Positions 35,679 through 43,849 of a stretch of DNA of 64,000 nucleotides are shown here, in pieces. Under the pieces are notes generated by a model that saw only the letters and a program-made list of their open reading frames with translations, ran no database searches and had not been told where the DNA came from. Source of the stretch: JAICMB01 sp963802915. Lineage in GTDB: Bacteria; Acidobacteriota; Terriglobia; Bryobacterales; Bryobacteraceae. The stretch spans positions 103,818-167,817 of the forward strand of contig CAWDKQ010000018.1 of the NCBI GenBank assembly GCA_963802915.1. Reading direction: 5' to 3'. The position numbers and the translations under genes are program-made. The first letter of the stretch is position 1; each line of letters starts with the position of its first letter.

Positions 35679-35906
35679 TCATTCAACCGAACAATAACCG
35701 AACATCGTCAGCCGATGTTCGCCTTTGTCGGCAATTCCTTCCAACTGCTTCCAGATTTCCCGCGCCGTGCTGCCGGTCCGGGCAATGTGCTGCCGTCCCA
35801 GCTTGGCGTAGCGTTCGGTCATTTTGATATTCGAGTGGCCCAGGATCTTCGCAAGCTCGTAAAGATCGCCGCCGTTCATCATGAACCAGGACGCAAAAGT
35901 ATGGCG
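35679..35906 (-). pseudogene. C-terminal remnant of a phage-type tyrosine integrase
   Basis: Minus-strand translation from the palindrome edge reads RHTFASWFMMNGGDLYELAK, then ILGHSNIKMTERYAKLG, ending FGYCSVE and a stop at 35679. These are the last conserved boxes of phage integrases: H-x-x-R region, LGHSxxxMTxRYA with the nucleophile Tyr. Everything upstream of the R-H-T box is missing, cut at the 40-bp palindrome. The direction and proximity to the tRNA-Phe-like fragment are as expected for an integrated element. Confidence 0.75.
35687..35707. repeat. 21-bp direct repeat, right copy
   Basis: Exact copy of 35457-35477, 230 bp away in the same orientation. It lies within the last codons of the integrase remnant. 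Confidence 0.6.
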
Positions 35907-35937
35907 CTTATGCCGCTAGCGGCATAAGCGCCATACT
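35898..35937. repeat. 40-bp perfect palindrome joining two integrase remnants
   Basis: The sequence from AGTATGGCGC to GCGCCATACT is its own reverse complement over all 40 bases, with the centre between 35917 and 35918 (GCTAGC) and no loop. Reading outward on either strand gives KRHT, the start of an integrase R-H-T box, so the palindrome is the point where two different integrase tails meet head to head. Confidence 0.85.
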
Positions 35938-36072
35938 GCGGCGACGAAATGGCCGAGGCAGGCGTTCCTGAGAGCACCGTGCTTGCGATGCTGATACATG
36001 TGCCGCGCAATGCTCGAACGGTACAGCCACATCCGATGGCACGAAGCGGAGGCCGTTGAATCACTTCGCTGA
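35929..36072 (+). pseudogene. C-terminal remnant of a second tyrosine integrase, frameshifted
   Basis: Plus-strand translation gives RHTAATK, then after a shift MAEAGVPESTVLAML, then after another shift CRAMLERYSHIR and AVESLR-stop at 36072. This is the end of a different recombinase family (AGVPxST, MLERYSHIRM box with the nucleophile Tyr). At least two frameshifts are needed, so it is dead. It begins in the shared palindrome. Confidence 0.7.
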
Positions 36073-36125
36073 GACCGGTGACGCAATCCATTCCCGTTAA
36101 GATGGTTGCAACTGATTGATTCTAA

Positions 36126-36201
<76 letters not shown>

Positions 36202-36293
36202 CAAGTGTGGATTATTCTAGCGGGGTTCCTGCACCAAACACTTCGAGAATAGCATAGCGTCCGCTCTCCGCACCATCGCATCCACTTGCAAAT

Positions 36294-37238
36294 TCACTGC
36301 CCCGGTTTTGCCCGCGCCTCCTCAAATACCTCCCGGACCACCTCCTTCAACTGCACGCGCATCTCAGGCGTCACGGTATCTACCAACTCGACCTTGTGCG
36401 TCGGAAATGGCACGCTGATGCCCACCTCGCCGAACCGAATCTTAATCCGCCGATTCATTTCACGCCCCGCCGACCATTGTTTACCGGGAAGTGTCTTCAA
36501 TCGACCCTTCACCACCATCGCCGAATCTGTCAGACGATCCACGCCGTACACTTCGATCGGTGCGAGAATCGCATCCTTGTACGCCTCCTCGCCCGCGACC
36601 TCTGCCCCGATCCGCTTCAACTCCGCGACCACTTGATCGGGATCCTCCTTGTAATCCAAAGACAGCTCGAAAACGAAATACGAATAGTCGCGGGTGAGAT
36701 TCGACAACGATTGAATCCCGCCGTTCGGAAAAATGTGCACCGCCCCATTCTCGGCGCGCAATACAGTCGTTCGTAAATTGATCTCTTCCACCAACCCGCC
36801 GGTCCCATTGATCACCGCGACATCGTTCACGCGGATCTGGTTTTCAAGCAATAAAAACATTCCGCCCAGCACGTCTTTCACGAGGCTCTGAGCTCCAAAT
36901 CCAACCGCGACACCAACCACTCCTAAGCTGGCGACCAACGGTCCAATCTCGAAACCGAGCTTCTGCAAAGCCATCAGAATCGCCAGTGTCCAGATGAGCA
37001 GGATGGTCGATTTGCGAATCACGCTGCTAACGGTCGCGGCGCGTTTCTCAAGTTCCATTGACGTCTCTGTTCCCGACTTGACCATCATCTTGACGGAGTA
37101 TTTTTGAAGGGCGCGAATGGCACGCTCCACCACTACCGTGAACACGTACGCGAACAGGAAAATGAAAAAGATTCGAATTCCATCCAGTATGTACGGCAGG
37201 TAAAACCGGTACGTTAAGTATTCGTCCGCGTTTGGCAT
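36294..37238 (-). CDS. Small-conductance mechanosensitive channel, MscS family
   Basis: 314 residues. Two N-terminal membrane helices (about 15-38 and 70-95) precede the pore helix and beta domain: the third helix reads VASLGVVGVAVGFGAQSLVKD, the hallmark of MscS, followed by GGMFLLLENQIRVNDVAVI and TTVLRAENGAVHIFPNGGI. The C-terminal alpha/beta cage contains SVPFPTHKVELV. It releases solutes on hypo-osmotic shock in the cytoplasmic membrane. Confidence 0.93.
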   Translation of the reverse strand: MPNADEYLTYRFYLPYILDGIRIFFIFLFAYVFTVVVERAIRALQKYSVKMMVKSGTETSMELEKRAATVSSVIRKSTILLIWTLAILMALQKLGFEIGPLVASLGVVGVAVGFGAQSLVKDVLGGMFLLLENQIRVNDVAVINGTGGLVEEINLRTTVLRAENGAVHIFPNGGIQSLSNLTRDYSYFVFELSLDYKEDPDQVVAELKRIGAEVAGEEAYKDAILAPIEVYGVDRLTDSAMVVKGRLKTLPGKQWSAGREMNRRIKIRFGEVGISVPFPTHKVELVDTVTPEMRVQLKEVVREVFEEARAKPGQ

Positions 37239-37284
37239 AACTTTCAGTGTATTGCCCGTCCCGGCCTGGAAGCGCTGCTAAACT

Positions 37285-37713
37285 GTGAAGAGAATGCCTC
37301 CGAAACCGAATCCCGCCGCGACGCCCCTGCCGCCGGTTCAACCATGGCCCAAAGTGGTTTTGCTCTCCTGGCTTGTCCCGGGCGGCGGCCACTTCCTGCT
37401 CAAACGATCTGGCCGCGGTGGCCTTCTTATGGGATCCGTCGTGCTGATGTTTATCTTCGGCTTGCTGATGCGTGGCACCATGTTCCATCCCCAGACTGGG
37501 GACTTGCTCACCACTGTAATTTATTGCGGCGGATTCATTGGCGATCTCTCCAACGGCTTGCTGTATCTGGTCACCACATTGTTCGGATACTCGCAACCCG
37601 ACGTGGCCGGTCACGTCCACGATTACGGAACTAAGTTCCTCGTCGGAGCTGGCCTGTTGAATATCCTGGCGATTGTCGATGCCTACGAGATCGCTTTGAG
37701 GAAAAAAGACTAA
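37285..37713 (+). CDS. Conserved membrane protein (DUF6677-like)
   Basis: 142 residues from GTG 37285 (ATG 37294 is an alternative). A proline-rich cytoplasmic leader is followed by about four hydrophobic helices. Notable blocks are WLVPGGGHFLLKRSGRGG near residue 30 and FLVGAGLLNILAIVDAYEIA at the end; the P-G-x-G-H-F/Y-x-x-x and D-A-x-x-x-A pattern resembles TM2-type small membrane proteins. The stop overlaps the start of the next gene (TAATG), so they are coupled. Function unknown. Confidence 0.75.
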   Translation: MKRMPPKPNPAATPLPPVQPWPKVVLLSWLVPGGGHFLLKRSGRGGLLMGSVVLMFIFGLLMRGTMFHPQTGDLLTTVIYCGGFIGDLSNGLLYLVTTLFGYSQPDVAGHVHDYGTKFLVGAGLLNILAIVDAYEIALRKKD

Positions 37714-37901
37714 TGCGTCCCTCCATGAGCCTCTCCCACTTTGAAGCCGCCATCCTCTTCGCGTTATTTGCCTCCGTGGTGCTCGGCGTAGTGACCAAGA
37801 AAACGGACCAGGAACGCCTGCGCTACGGTATCCGCTGCTTCGCCTATTTCGTCGTCGCTCTGGTCGGTCTCGGCTGGCTGATGTGGTTAGGCCATAGATA
37901 G
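37713..37901 (+). CDS. Small two-helix membrane protein
   Basis: 62 residues starting inside the stop of the previous gene (TAATG). Two hydrophobic helices (about 10-27 and 42-59) are separated by a charged loop, KKTDQERLRYG. No recognised family. Probably co-expressed with the DUF6677-like protein. Confidence 0.7.
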   Translation: MRPSMSLSHFEAAILFALFASVVLGVVTKKTDQERLRYGIRCFAYFVVALVGLGWLMWLGHR

Positions 37902-37965
37902 CGGCGGCCCGCGCCTCCCGGGAAATGTTTCAAAACACTTTCCGCATCTGCTAACCTATAGGTAG

Positions 37966-38172
37966 ATGCAAAAACACTATCCCGCGCTTTCTTCGTACCA
38001 CTTCAAGAGGTCCAAAACCGATGGAGTTGTAGAAGTTCTTAACGAGGGTTCGTACGTAATGGCCGAGTACAGTGAGCGTACGGGCGTCGTCAAATGGCAA
38101 CGCGTCGTACTTGCAGCTCAAAAAGAAAAAATCGAAAAGTGGCTTTGCGACCACTACCCGGTCCACGCTTAA
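37966..38172 (+). CDS. Small soluble protein, unknown function
   Basis: 68 residues from ATG 37966. Aromatic- and charge-rich with no export signal: SSYHFKRSKTDGVVEVLNEG then ERTGVVKWQRVVLAAQKEKI. Codon bias favours this frame over the antisense one. Function unknown. Confidence 0.5.
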   Translation: MQKHYPALSSYHFKRSKTDGVVEVLNEGSYVMAEYSERTGVVKWQRVVLAAQKEKIEKWLCDHYPVHA

Positions 38173-38267
38173 AACGCAGTTCTAGTTCCAGGTCACGCTC
38201 CGTCCTTTGCACCGGGCCTCAATAAAACGAGCCCGGGGCAATGGTGGTGCGTATTTCGTCCGCTATT

Positions 38268-38480
38268 CTATCGGCTTGGCTCGACCGCGGTATCGCGCGA
38301 TCGTTTCTTTCGATTGCGCTTGCGCGCCAGTGCGGCCTTGACCCGCTTCTTCTCGCCCGGCTTCAAATAATACGTATGCCGTTTGATGTCCTTGATAATC
38401 TCTTCTTGCAGTACCTTGCGCTTGAAACGGCGCAGCGCACTTTCGATGCTCTCGCCGTCCTGGATGTAAACGTCCGCCAA
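38268..38480 (-). CDS. rpsU: 30S ribosomal protein S21
   Basis: 70 residues, the normal length for S21. The family pattern is intact: ESIESALRRFKRKVLQEEII near the start, then IKRHTYYLKPGEKKRVK and a basic tail of Arg/Lys. S21 is part of the small ribosomal subunit and helps initiation. Divergent from the basic protein gene at 38630. Confidence 0.95.
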   Translation of the reverse strand: MADVYIQDGESIESALRRFKRKVLQEEIIKDIKRHTYYLKPGEKKRVKAALARKRNRKKRSRDTAVEPSR

Positions 38481-38629
38481 TTGAACCCCTTCCCTTCTTT
38501 CCCTTTATAGGTGTCCAGATAAGGGTAACAGGCTTCGCGACACAAGATTCGATGTCTTGCTCACCCCCTCCCAACTTTCCAGTACGACCTCAGCCCAAAT
38601 GAGTCTTTCTTAAGGCATAATCTAATAAC

Positions 38630-39064
38630 ATGGAAAAACAAGCCGCAAGTCTTACTAGTGATGTACTTCATGCAGCGCTGGAGGGGCTGGAAGCGCGGAA
38701 GCGAAGCATCGAAGAGCAGTTGGAGCAGGTTCGCGCGATGCTCGGCATACGCGCCGACGGGCAGAAACGCAGAGGACGCCCGCCGCTTGCAGCAGTTCCC
38801 TCTGAAGACCCATCTATTCCAGAGCAGGCTCCCAGGAAAAGACGCCGACTCAGTGCCGAAGCTCGCGCGCGAATCGCTGCCGCCCAACGCAAACGCTGGG
38901 CTACGAAGAAGCAGTCGAAAGAACCGGCAAAGACTGCATCCGTCAAGGCCGCGCCCGTTAAGGCGACCAAGAAACGTAAGCTCAGCGCCGCCGGACGAAA
39001 ACGTATCATCGAGGCAACCAAGAAACGCTGGGCCGAGTATAACGCTAAAAAAGCGGCCTCCTAA
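38630..39064 (+). CDS. Basic DNA-binding protein with AT-hook-like motif and duplicated R/K-W motif
   Basis: 144 residues. A coiled-coil N-terminus (LEGLEARKRSIEEQLEQVRAML, about 17-40) is followed by an AT-hook-like KRRGRPP near residue 47 and two copies of a motif: KRRRLSAEARARIAAAQRKRWA (about 71) and KRKLSAAGRKRIIEATKKRWAEY (about 112). The repeated unit resembles the short helix found in NUMOD3-type and plant-like DNA-binding proteins. The pI is very high. It could be a nucleoid-associated protein or a transcriptional regulator. Confidence 0.7.
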   Translation: MEKQAASLTSDVLHAALEGLEARKRSIEEQLEQVRAMLGIRADGQKRRGRPPLAAVPSEDPSIPEQAPRKRRRLSAEARARIAAAQRKRWATKKQSKEPAKTASVKAAPVKATKKRKLSAAGRKRIIEATKKRWAEYNAKKAAS

Positions 39065-39139
39065 GAAGGCCACGGAATAAGAGCGCGAAGTGGTGAAGGC
39101 CTGCGAAGGTCGCGTACACTCATCTCTAGAAATACGGCG

Positions 39140-40423
39140 ATGAACAGCTCTTCTGCAGACGACGCCGCGAATACATTCAGTAGGTCAGACCGGCGCGATA
39201 ATCCGTACCTTCGGATTCAGGCTGTCAACGTGTTCGTTCGAGATCAGGATCGAAGTTTGCGTTTCTATCTCGATCAGCTTGGCTTCGTATTAGCGTTCGA
39301 TGCGCGCCTTCAATCCGGCCAACGTTGGGTAGCCGTTTCGCCTCCGGACGGCACCGCCGTACTCACGCTGATCGCGCCTAGTCCGAAATCGAAAGCCTAT
39401 GAACTCATCGGCCGCCCCACTGAAGTCGTATTTCTGACGGAGGACGTGCTGGCCAAGTATCGTGAATGGAGCCGGCGTGGTGTTCGCTTCCGTCATACTC
39501 CACGCCTGAGGCGCACGGAATATCGAAAGATGACCGGACCCAACCCTCAGCCGGAACAAACACCCGTTTGGGGCGGAGTCTTCACTCGTTTCGAGGATAT
39601 CGACGGCAATTCTTTCGCGCTGGTGGGTTTCGATGAAGTCAGCCGCGAGATCGAAGCCCAACGGCAGGCGCAGGCAGAGAAGCTCGAGTCGGAACGCCGC
39701 TCCGCCCAGGAACTGGAGATCGCACGGCGCGTCCAGGCCCGCTTGTTCCCGCAGGAGCATCCGCCGTTGAGCACGCTCGAATATGCCGGTCTCTGCATTC
39801 AGGCTCGCCAAGTCGGCGGCGATTACTACGATTTCTTAAACCTCGGCCACGACAAATTAGGACTGGTGATCGGAGACATTGCCGGAAAAGGAATGGCCGC
39901 CGCTCTTCTGATGGCCAATCTCCAGGCGAACCTGCGCAGTCAGTGCGCTATCGCCGGAGAGCCGCGGCGCTTTCTCGAATCAGTGAATCGCCTTTTTTTC
40001 GAGAATACCGACGAAGGCGCCTACGCAACCCTGTTCTTCGCCGAGTATGACAATGCGCAGCGGCGTTTCCGCTACGCCAATTGTGGGCATCTCGCCCCCC
40101 TCCTGTTCCGTGCCGATGGCTCTCTCGAAAAGCTGGATTCAACGGCAACTGTTCTGGGACTGTTCAAGGCTTGGGATTGCTCGGTAGGAGAATGTCACTT
40201 CTCTCCCGGAGACAGACTTGTACTTTACACCGACGGCGTTACTGAATCCTGCAATGCTCGCGGAGACGAATTCGGCGAACAGGGGCTGATAGAAGCCATG
40301 CGCCGTTTCTGGGATTCCCCGCCGCAAGAACTGCTTACCTCGATCGCCGGCGACCTCAAAAAGTTCAGCGCTCAGGAGCAGTTCGACGATATTACTCTGG
40401 TAGTCGCTCGCTGCCGGGGATAA
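39140..40423 (+). CDS. Fusion of glyoxalase/VOC domain and PP2C-type SpoIIE phosphatase
   Basis: 427 residues. The N-terminal 150 residues are a vicinal-oxygen-chelate domain (VFVRDQDRSLRFYLDQLGFV, then GGVFTRFEDIDGNSFALVGF). A coiled linker (EIEAQRQAQAEKLESERR) joins it to a SpoIIE/RsbU-type serine phosphatase: ARRVQARLFPQ, VGGDYYDFL with the metal-binding Asp, IGDIAGKGMAAALLMA, YANCGHLAPLL, LVLYTDGVTE and FDDITLVVARC. It would dephosphorylate an anti-sigma-factor antagonist, with the VOC part as a possible small-molecule sensor. No anti-sigma partner gene is next to it. Confidence 0.88.
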   Translation: MNSSSADDAANTFSRSDRRDNPYLRIQAVNVFVRDQDRSLRFYLDQLGFVLAFDARLQSGQRWVAVSPPDGTAVLTLIAPSPKSKAYELIGRPTEVVFLTEDVLAKYREWSRRGVRFRHTPRLRRTEYRKMTGPNPQPEQTPVWGGVFTRFEDIDGNSFALVGFDEVSREIEAQRQAQAEKLESERRSAQELEIARRVQARLFPQEHPPLSTLEYAGLCIQARQVGGDYYDFLNLGHDKLGLVIGDIAGKGMAAALLMANLQANLRSQCAIAGEPRRFLESVNRLFFENTDEGAYATLFFAEYDNAQRRFRYANCGHLAPLLFRADGSLEKLDSTATVLGLFKAWDCSVGECHFSPGDRLVLYTDGVTESCNARGDEFGEQGLIEAMRRFWDSPPQELLTSIAGDLKKFSAQEQFDDITLVVARCRG

Positions 40424-40439
40424 AATCGGAAGCGCCGCA

Positions 40440-41348
40440 ATGCACCGGATTTGGATTTCACATCACAGCGCCATCCCCGTTCGTGAACAACTCAGTGCTC
40501 AACTCCTGTTCGGAATCCTCAGCGGCCGGCTCGGACCGTCGGACCGCCTTCCCAGCGTGCGGGATCTTGCGCGGCGCCTGAAACTTCATCCCAACACGGT
40601 CAGCGCCGCCTACCAGGATCTTTCCGCGCGCGGCTGGGTGAAGCGCAAGGCTGGTTCCGGTGTGTTCGTCTGTGACATCGACCGACAGGGCAAATTAGAA
40701 GGCATCGACGCCTTCGTGCATGGCTGGATCGAGGATGGGCTCACCCGTGGTTTCACGATTGAAGAAATCGGCGCAGCGTTTGAAAAGGCTCGCATTGAGT
40801 TTCGCGAGCCCGAGGAACCACGCAAATTGCTTGTCGTCCACCCCGACCGCAATCTCGCCCGAATCCTCGCCGCCGAGATCGAAGAGGCCATCGGATGCGC
40901 CGTGCCCTACGCCGGTCTCGACCCTGATTTGCAGCTCCCCGAATCGGACTCGCTACTGCTTCTGACAACCACGTCCGGCGCGGCAGCCGTTTCGCGGCTG
41001 CGACCCGAGGGTCACCAGTTAATCCCATTGAAATCCATCGAAGAGGTCCTCACCGGCCTGGGACGACCGGCATCGCCGATACTCATCGGCATCGTCTCGC
41101 GCTCCGAAACGATTTTGAAATGGGCTTCCTTGCTGATACCCGGACTTGGACTCAACGGAAGCGACCTGATCCAACGCAACCCGGAACACCTGGATTGGCG
41201 AGACGGCCTCGCCGCCTGTGAGCTGATCGCCGCGGACATTTTGGCAGCTCGCGAAATGTCCAGAAACATGCGGCCGATTGTCCTCCGTCTGATTCCGGAT
41301 TCCTTCCTCCAGGAAGCGCGCAAACTTGTCGGCGCCGGAACAGAGTAA
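40440..41348 (+). CDS. GntR-family transcriptional regulator with atypical C-terminal domain
   Basis: 302 residues. The winged helix is typical of the GntR/YtrA group: VREQLSAQLLFGILSGRLGP, LPSVRDLARRLKLHPNTVSA, then AYQDLSARGWVKRKAGSGVF. The rest (about 110-302) resembles a response-regulator-like or periplasmic-binding-like alpha/beta fold without recognised ligand residues. It starts 16 nt after the VOC-SpoIIE gene and overlaps the next gene, so an operon is likely. Confidence 0.82.
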   Translation: MHRIWISHHSAIPVREQLSAQLLFGILSGRLGPSDRLPSVRDLARRLKLHPNTVSAAYQDLSARGWVKRKAGSGVFVCDIDRQGKLEGIDAFVHGWIEDGLTRGFTIEEIGAAFEKARIEFREPEEPRKLLVVHPDRNLARILAAEIEEAIGCAVPYAGLDPDLQLPESDSLLLLTTTSGAAAVSRLRPEGHQLIPLKSIEEVLTGLGRPASPILIGIVSRSETILKWASLLIPGLGLNGSDLIQRNPEHLDWRDGLAACELIAADILAAREMSRNMRPIVLRLIPDSFLQEARKLVGAGTE

Positions 41349-41847
41349 CATTGCTGCAAGAGCTTTCATGCAGAAACTCCCTGCCGTTGAGGAGGCGAAG
41401 GCGCTCCTCACGATCGCAAAGGATTGGTCAATCCTGAAGTGGCTTACGGAAAAGAAAAGAGTGCGCGCCATCGCCGACAAGGGAACAGCGGCGCTCGATG
41501 AACTCGAAAAACAAGTAAAAAGCACCTGGAGCGAAGATCTGCGCAATGCTTACGCGGAACTCACGGTTCCCGCGTACGACAGCGACGATCCGTACGCCGC
41601 CGCCGAGTACGAATTCATTCGCCAACAGGCCGGCGCCATCCCGGAAGCGATCCGGGCCGCGGCTCGGCGCGTCAAAGAAGCAGACGATATCGCAACTCGA
41701 GCCCGAAATACCGCGGAAAACACCTTCGATGACGCCGAGCGCAGGCTCAGCGCGGCTCTGGCGCGAAGGGGCGCTGAACAAGCGATCGAAGCTTACGACG
41801 TTCGATATAAAGCGATCGCCGAAGCGCTGTCAGTCACCGGCCTGTGA
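41326..41847 (+). CDS. Helical hypothetical protein
   Basis: The frame starts at TTG 41326, overlapping the GntR gene; an ATG at 41368 would give 159 residues. The protein is almost all helical and Ala/Glu/Arg rich (EEAKALLTIAKDWSILKWL, then IRAAARRVKEADDIATRA), with no signal or membrane segment. Function unknown; probably regulated with the GntR gene. Confidence 0.6.
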   Translation: MSAPEQSNIAARAFMQKLPAVEEAKALLTIAKDWSILKWLTEKKRVRAIADKGTAALDELEKQVKSTWSEDLRNAYAELTVPAYDSDDPYAAAEYEFIRQQAGAIPEAIRAAARRVKEADDIATRARNTAENTFDDAERRLSAALARRGAEQAIEAYDVRYKAIAEALSVTGL

Positions 41848-42204
41848 CAGTCATGGCCGATTGCGGCCCATGATCTCATGTGCTGTGACCGAGTCCCCGC
41901 GAATACTGCGCCGGCCAGAGATGTCTCACCCGTTAGGATGCCGGCTTCGTAAGTCGCGACAATCACCGGCGGCAGCGTGATCGACCGATAGTAATCGCCA
42001 TTCGCCTGGCAGCTGCGAATGGGTCAGTTGGACACAACGATCGAGACATCCGGAGTTTAGTTTCGTCGAGCTCGCAACGGGGCTTGAAACAGAACCCAAT
42101 CGGCGTGATCATTGTTTGTGGCCCGGACGGCTTGGCGCGTCCGGCGCCGGATGGCGACTTGTCCCAGCCGCTTCTGCGTGTTTTCCGAAGGAGGACCGAT
42201 TTCG
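41848..42204 (+). other. 357-bp non-coding leader before the acyl-CoA ligase gene
   Basis: No convincing frame. A frame open from 42112 runs into the ligase, but its first 31 codons lack coding character. The stretch may hold the ligase promoter; I found no clear -35/-10 pair. A near-palindrome CATGGCCG-ATTG-CGGCCCATG at 41852-41872 is the only visible structure. Confidence 0.4.
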
Positions 42205-43773
42205 ATGGCCTCGGTAACCGATACGCGGTGGCACACGCTCTCGGGAAATATTGCTGCTTTAGAACTCGACAGCGTCGAGCGATTCGGATGTTATTCCCGT
42301 TTGCACTTCGAAGAACGAGAGTTCACCAACATTGAAGAGCTGGCCCACGCGGGCAGACTCGGACGTTTTCTCAAAGATTGCGGTGTGAAACCGGGCGATC
42401 GGGTTGTGGTAATTCTCCCCAACTCCCCCGATCTCACGGCCGCGTTTCAAGCCGTCTGGATGATTGGAGCTGTCATCGCGCCGATCATGCCGACCTGGAC
42501 AGCGGAAGAATTGTTACCGGTCCTCGCCAACGCCGAACCCGCCTGCATACTCACGTTCCCACTCCTCGCCCCACGCATTCATGCCGGATTGAGAGCACTC
42601 GCCCTAAATAGCAAGCTTCTGGTTTTCGGAGAAAGCGATGTAGCAGGAGCCGTCAACATCGCGCCCCTTCTGGCATCGGCCGCCCCGATCGAAACACCAG
42701 AGGAGCGCAGCCCATCCGACCTGGCGTTGTTGCTGTACACATCGGGCACCACGGCGGTGCCGCGCGGCGCGATGATCACGCACGGAAATCTGGGCTCCGC
42801 GCTGGATTCGATGAGCCGCCTGAATCACGACATCCCTCCCGGACCGGTCCTGCACGCTCTGCCACTCTCTCACTCCTTCGGCCTCCTGCTTTTGAATCTC
42901 GCCAACAAATGGGGTTGCAAATCTGTCCTGCTACGACAGTTCGAGCCCACGCGCGTATTGGAATCCATCGAACGCCACCGCGTCGCGTATGTCCCCGTGG
43001 TTCCCACCATGCTGTTATATCTGCTGCAGCATCCCGAATTGAGCCGATTCAACTTGAAAAGCCTGCGACGCGTGATTAGCGGGGGAGCTGCTCTTCCGGA
43101 GGCCTTGAGAATGGCGTTTGAACAGGCGTGCGGCTGCCGCGTCGAGCAAGGTTATGGACTCTCCGAAACAATAGCTGTCGTCGCGGCCTACGGCGAGCAC
43201 GATGACTACCGCTCCGGTTCTGCCGGCCGTCCCGCCCCTGGCGTGGAGATCCGTATCCTGGACGACGAGAATCGACCGCTCGGCGCCAGGCTACCCGGCG
43301 AAATCTGCGTCGCGGGCAAGAACATCACAACAGGTTACTGGCGCGAGCCGGAAGCAACCAGCGCTGCGTTTATCGGCGAAAATCTGCGGACCGGCGACAT
43401 CGGTTACACCGATGAGGATGGATTCATCTACATAACGGATCGCAAGAAGGACCTCATTATCAAAGGCGGAGAGAACGTCTCTCCCCGCGAAATAGAAGAA
43501 GCCTTGCACGCGCATCCCGCCGTGGCGGCAGCCGCGGTAGTCGGCATCCCAGATCCGCTCTTCGGCGAAAATATCTGCGCGGTTCTGCAACTCAAGCCTG
43601 GCGCGGAAGTCACAGCGGACGAAATCAGAACGTTCGCGACCCGACACGTCGGCAAGTTTAAAACTCCGGCGGTTGTCGAGTTTTGGGTCGAGCTGCCCAG
43701 AAACTTCACCGGCAAGATCTGGAAACGCGCTGTAAGGTCGAGACTTTTGGCGAAAAAAGCCGCCAACGTCTAA
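42205..43773 (+). CDS. AMP-dependent synthetase/acyl-CoA ligase
   Basis: 522 residues from ATG 42205, chosen because AAGGAGG lies at 42188-42194. The adenylate-forming signatures are present: P-loop LLLYTSGTTAVPRGAMITHGN, A5-type GYGLSET, A7 RTGDIGYTDEDGF, A8 ITDRKKDLIIKGGENV and the A10 Lys in RNFTGKIWKRAV. The fold and motifs suit medium- or long-chain fatty acids. It probably activates fatty acids for beta-oxidation or for the wax/TAG synthase nearby. Confidence 0.9.
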   Translation: MASVTDTRWHTLSGNIAALELDSVERFGCYSRLHFEEREFTNIEELAHAGRLGRFLKDCGVKPGDRVVVILPNSPDLTAAFQAVWMIGAVIAPIMPTWTAEELLPVLANAEPACILTFPLLAPRIHAGLRALALNSKLLVFGESDVAGAVNIAPLLASAAPIETPEERSPSDLALLLYTSGTTAVPRGAMITHGNLGSALDSMSRLNHDIPPGPVLHALPLSHSFGLLLLNLANKWGCKSVLLRQFEPTRVLESIERHRVAYVPVVPTMLLYLLQHPELSRFNLKSLRRVISGGAALPEALRMAFEQACGCRVEQGYGLSETIAVVAAYGEHDDYRSGSAGRPAPGVEIRILDDENRPLGARLPGEICVAGKNITTGYWREPEATSAAFIGENLRTGDIGYTDEDGFIYITDRKKDLIIKGGENVSPREIEEALHAHPAVAAAAVVGIPDPLFGENICAVLQLKPGAEVTADEIRTFATRHVGKFKTPAVVEFWVELPRNFTGKIWKRAVRSRLLAKKAANV

Positions 43774-43849
43774 AAATTTGCCGACTGCTGTTTACATGAC
43801 ACGGTCGATCGTGGGAAGCTGTCAAACACACTAGGAGTGTATTGGCAGA

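Noticed and set aside
42112..42204. Extended N-terminus of the acyl-CoA ligase
   Set aside because: The 31 upstream codons are Arg/Cys-rich and the AAGGAGG site directs initiation at 42205.
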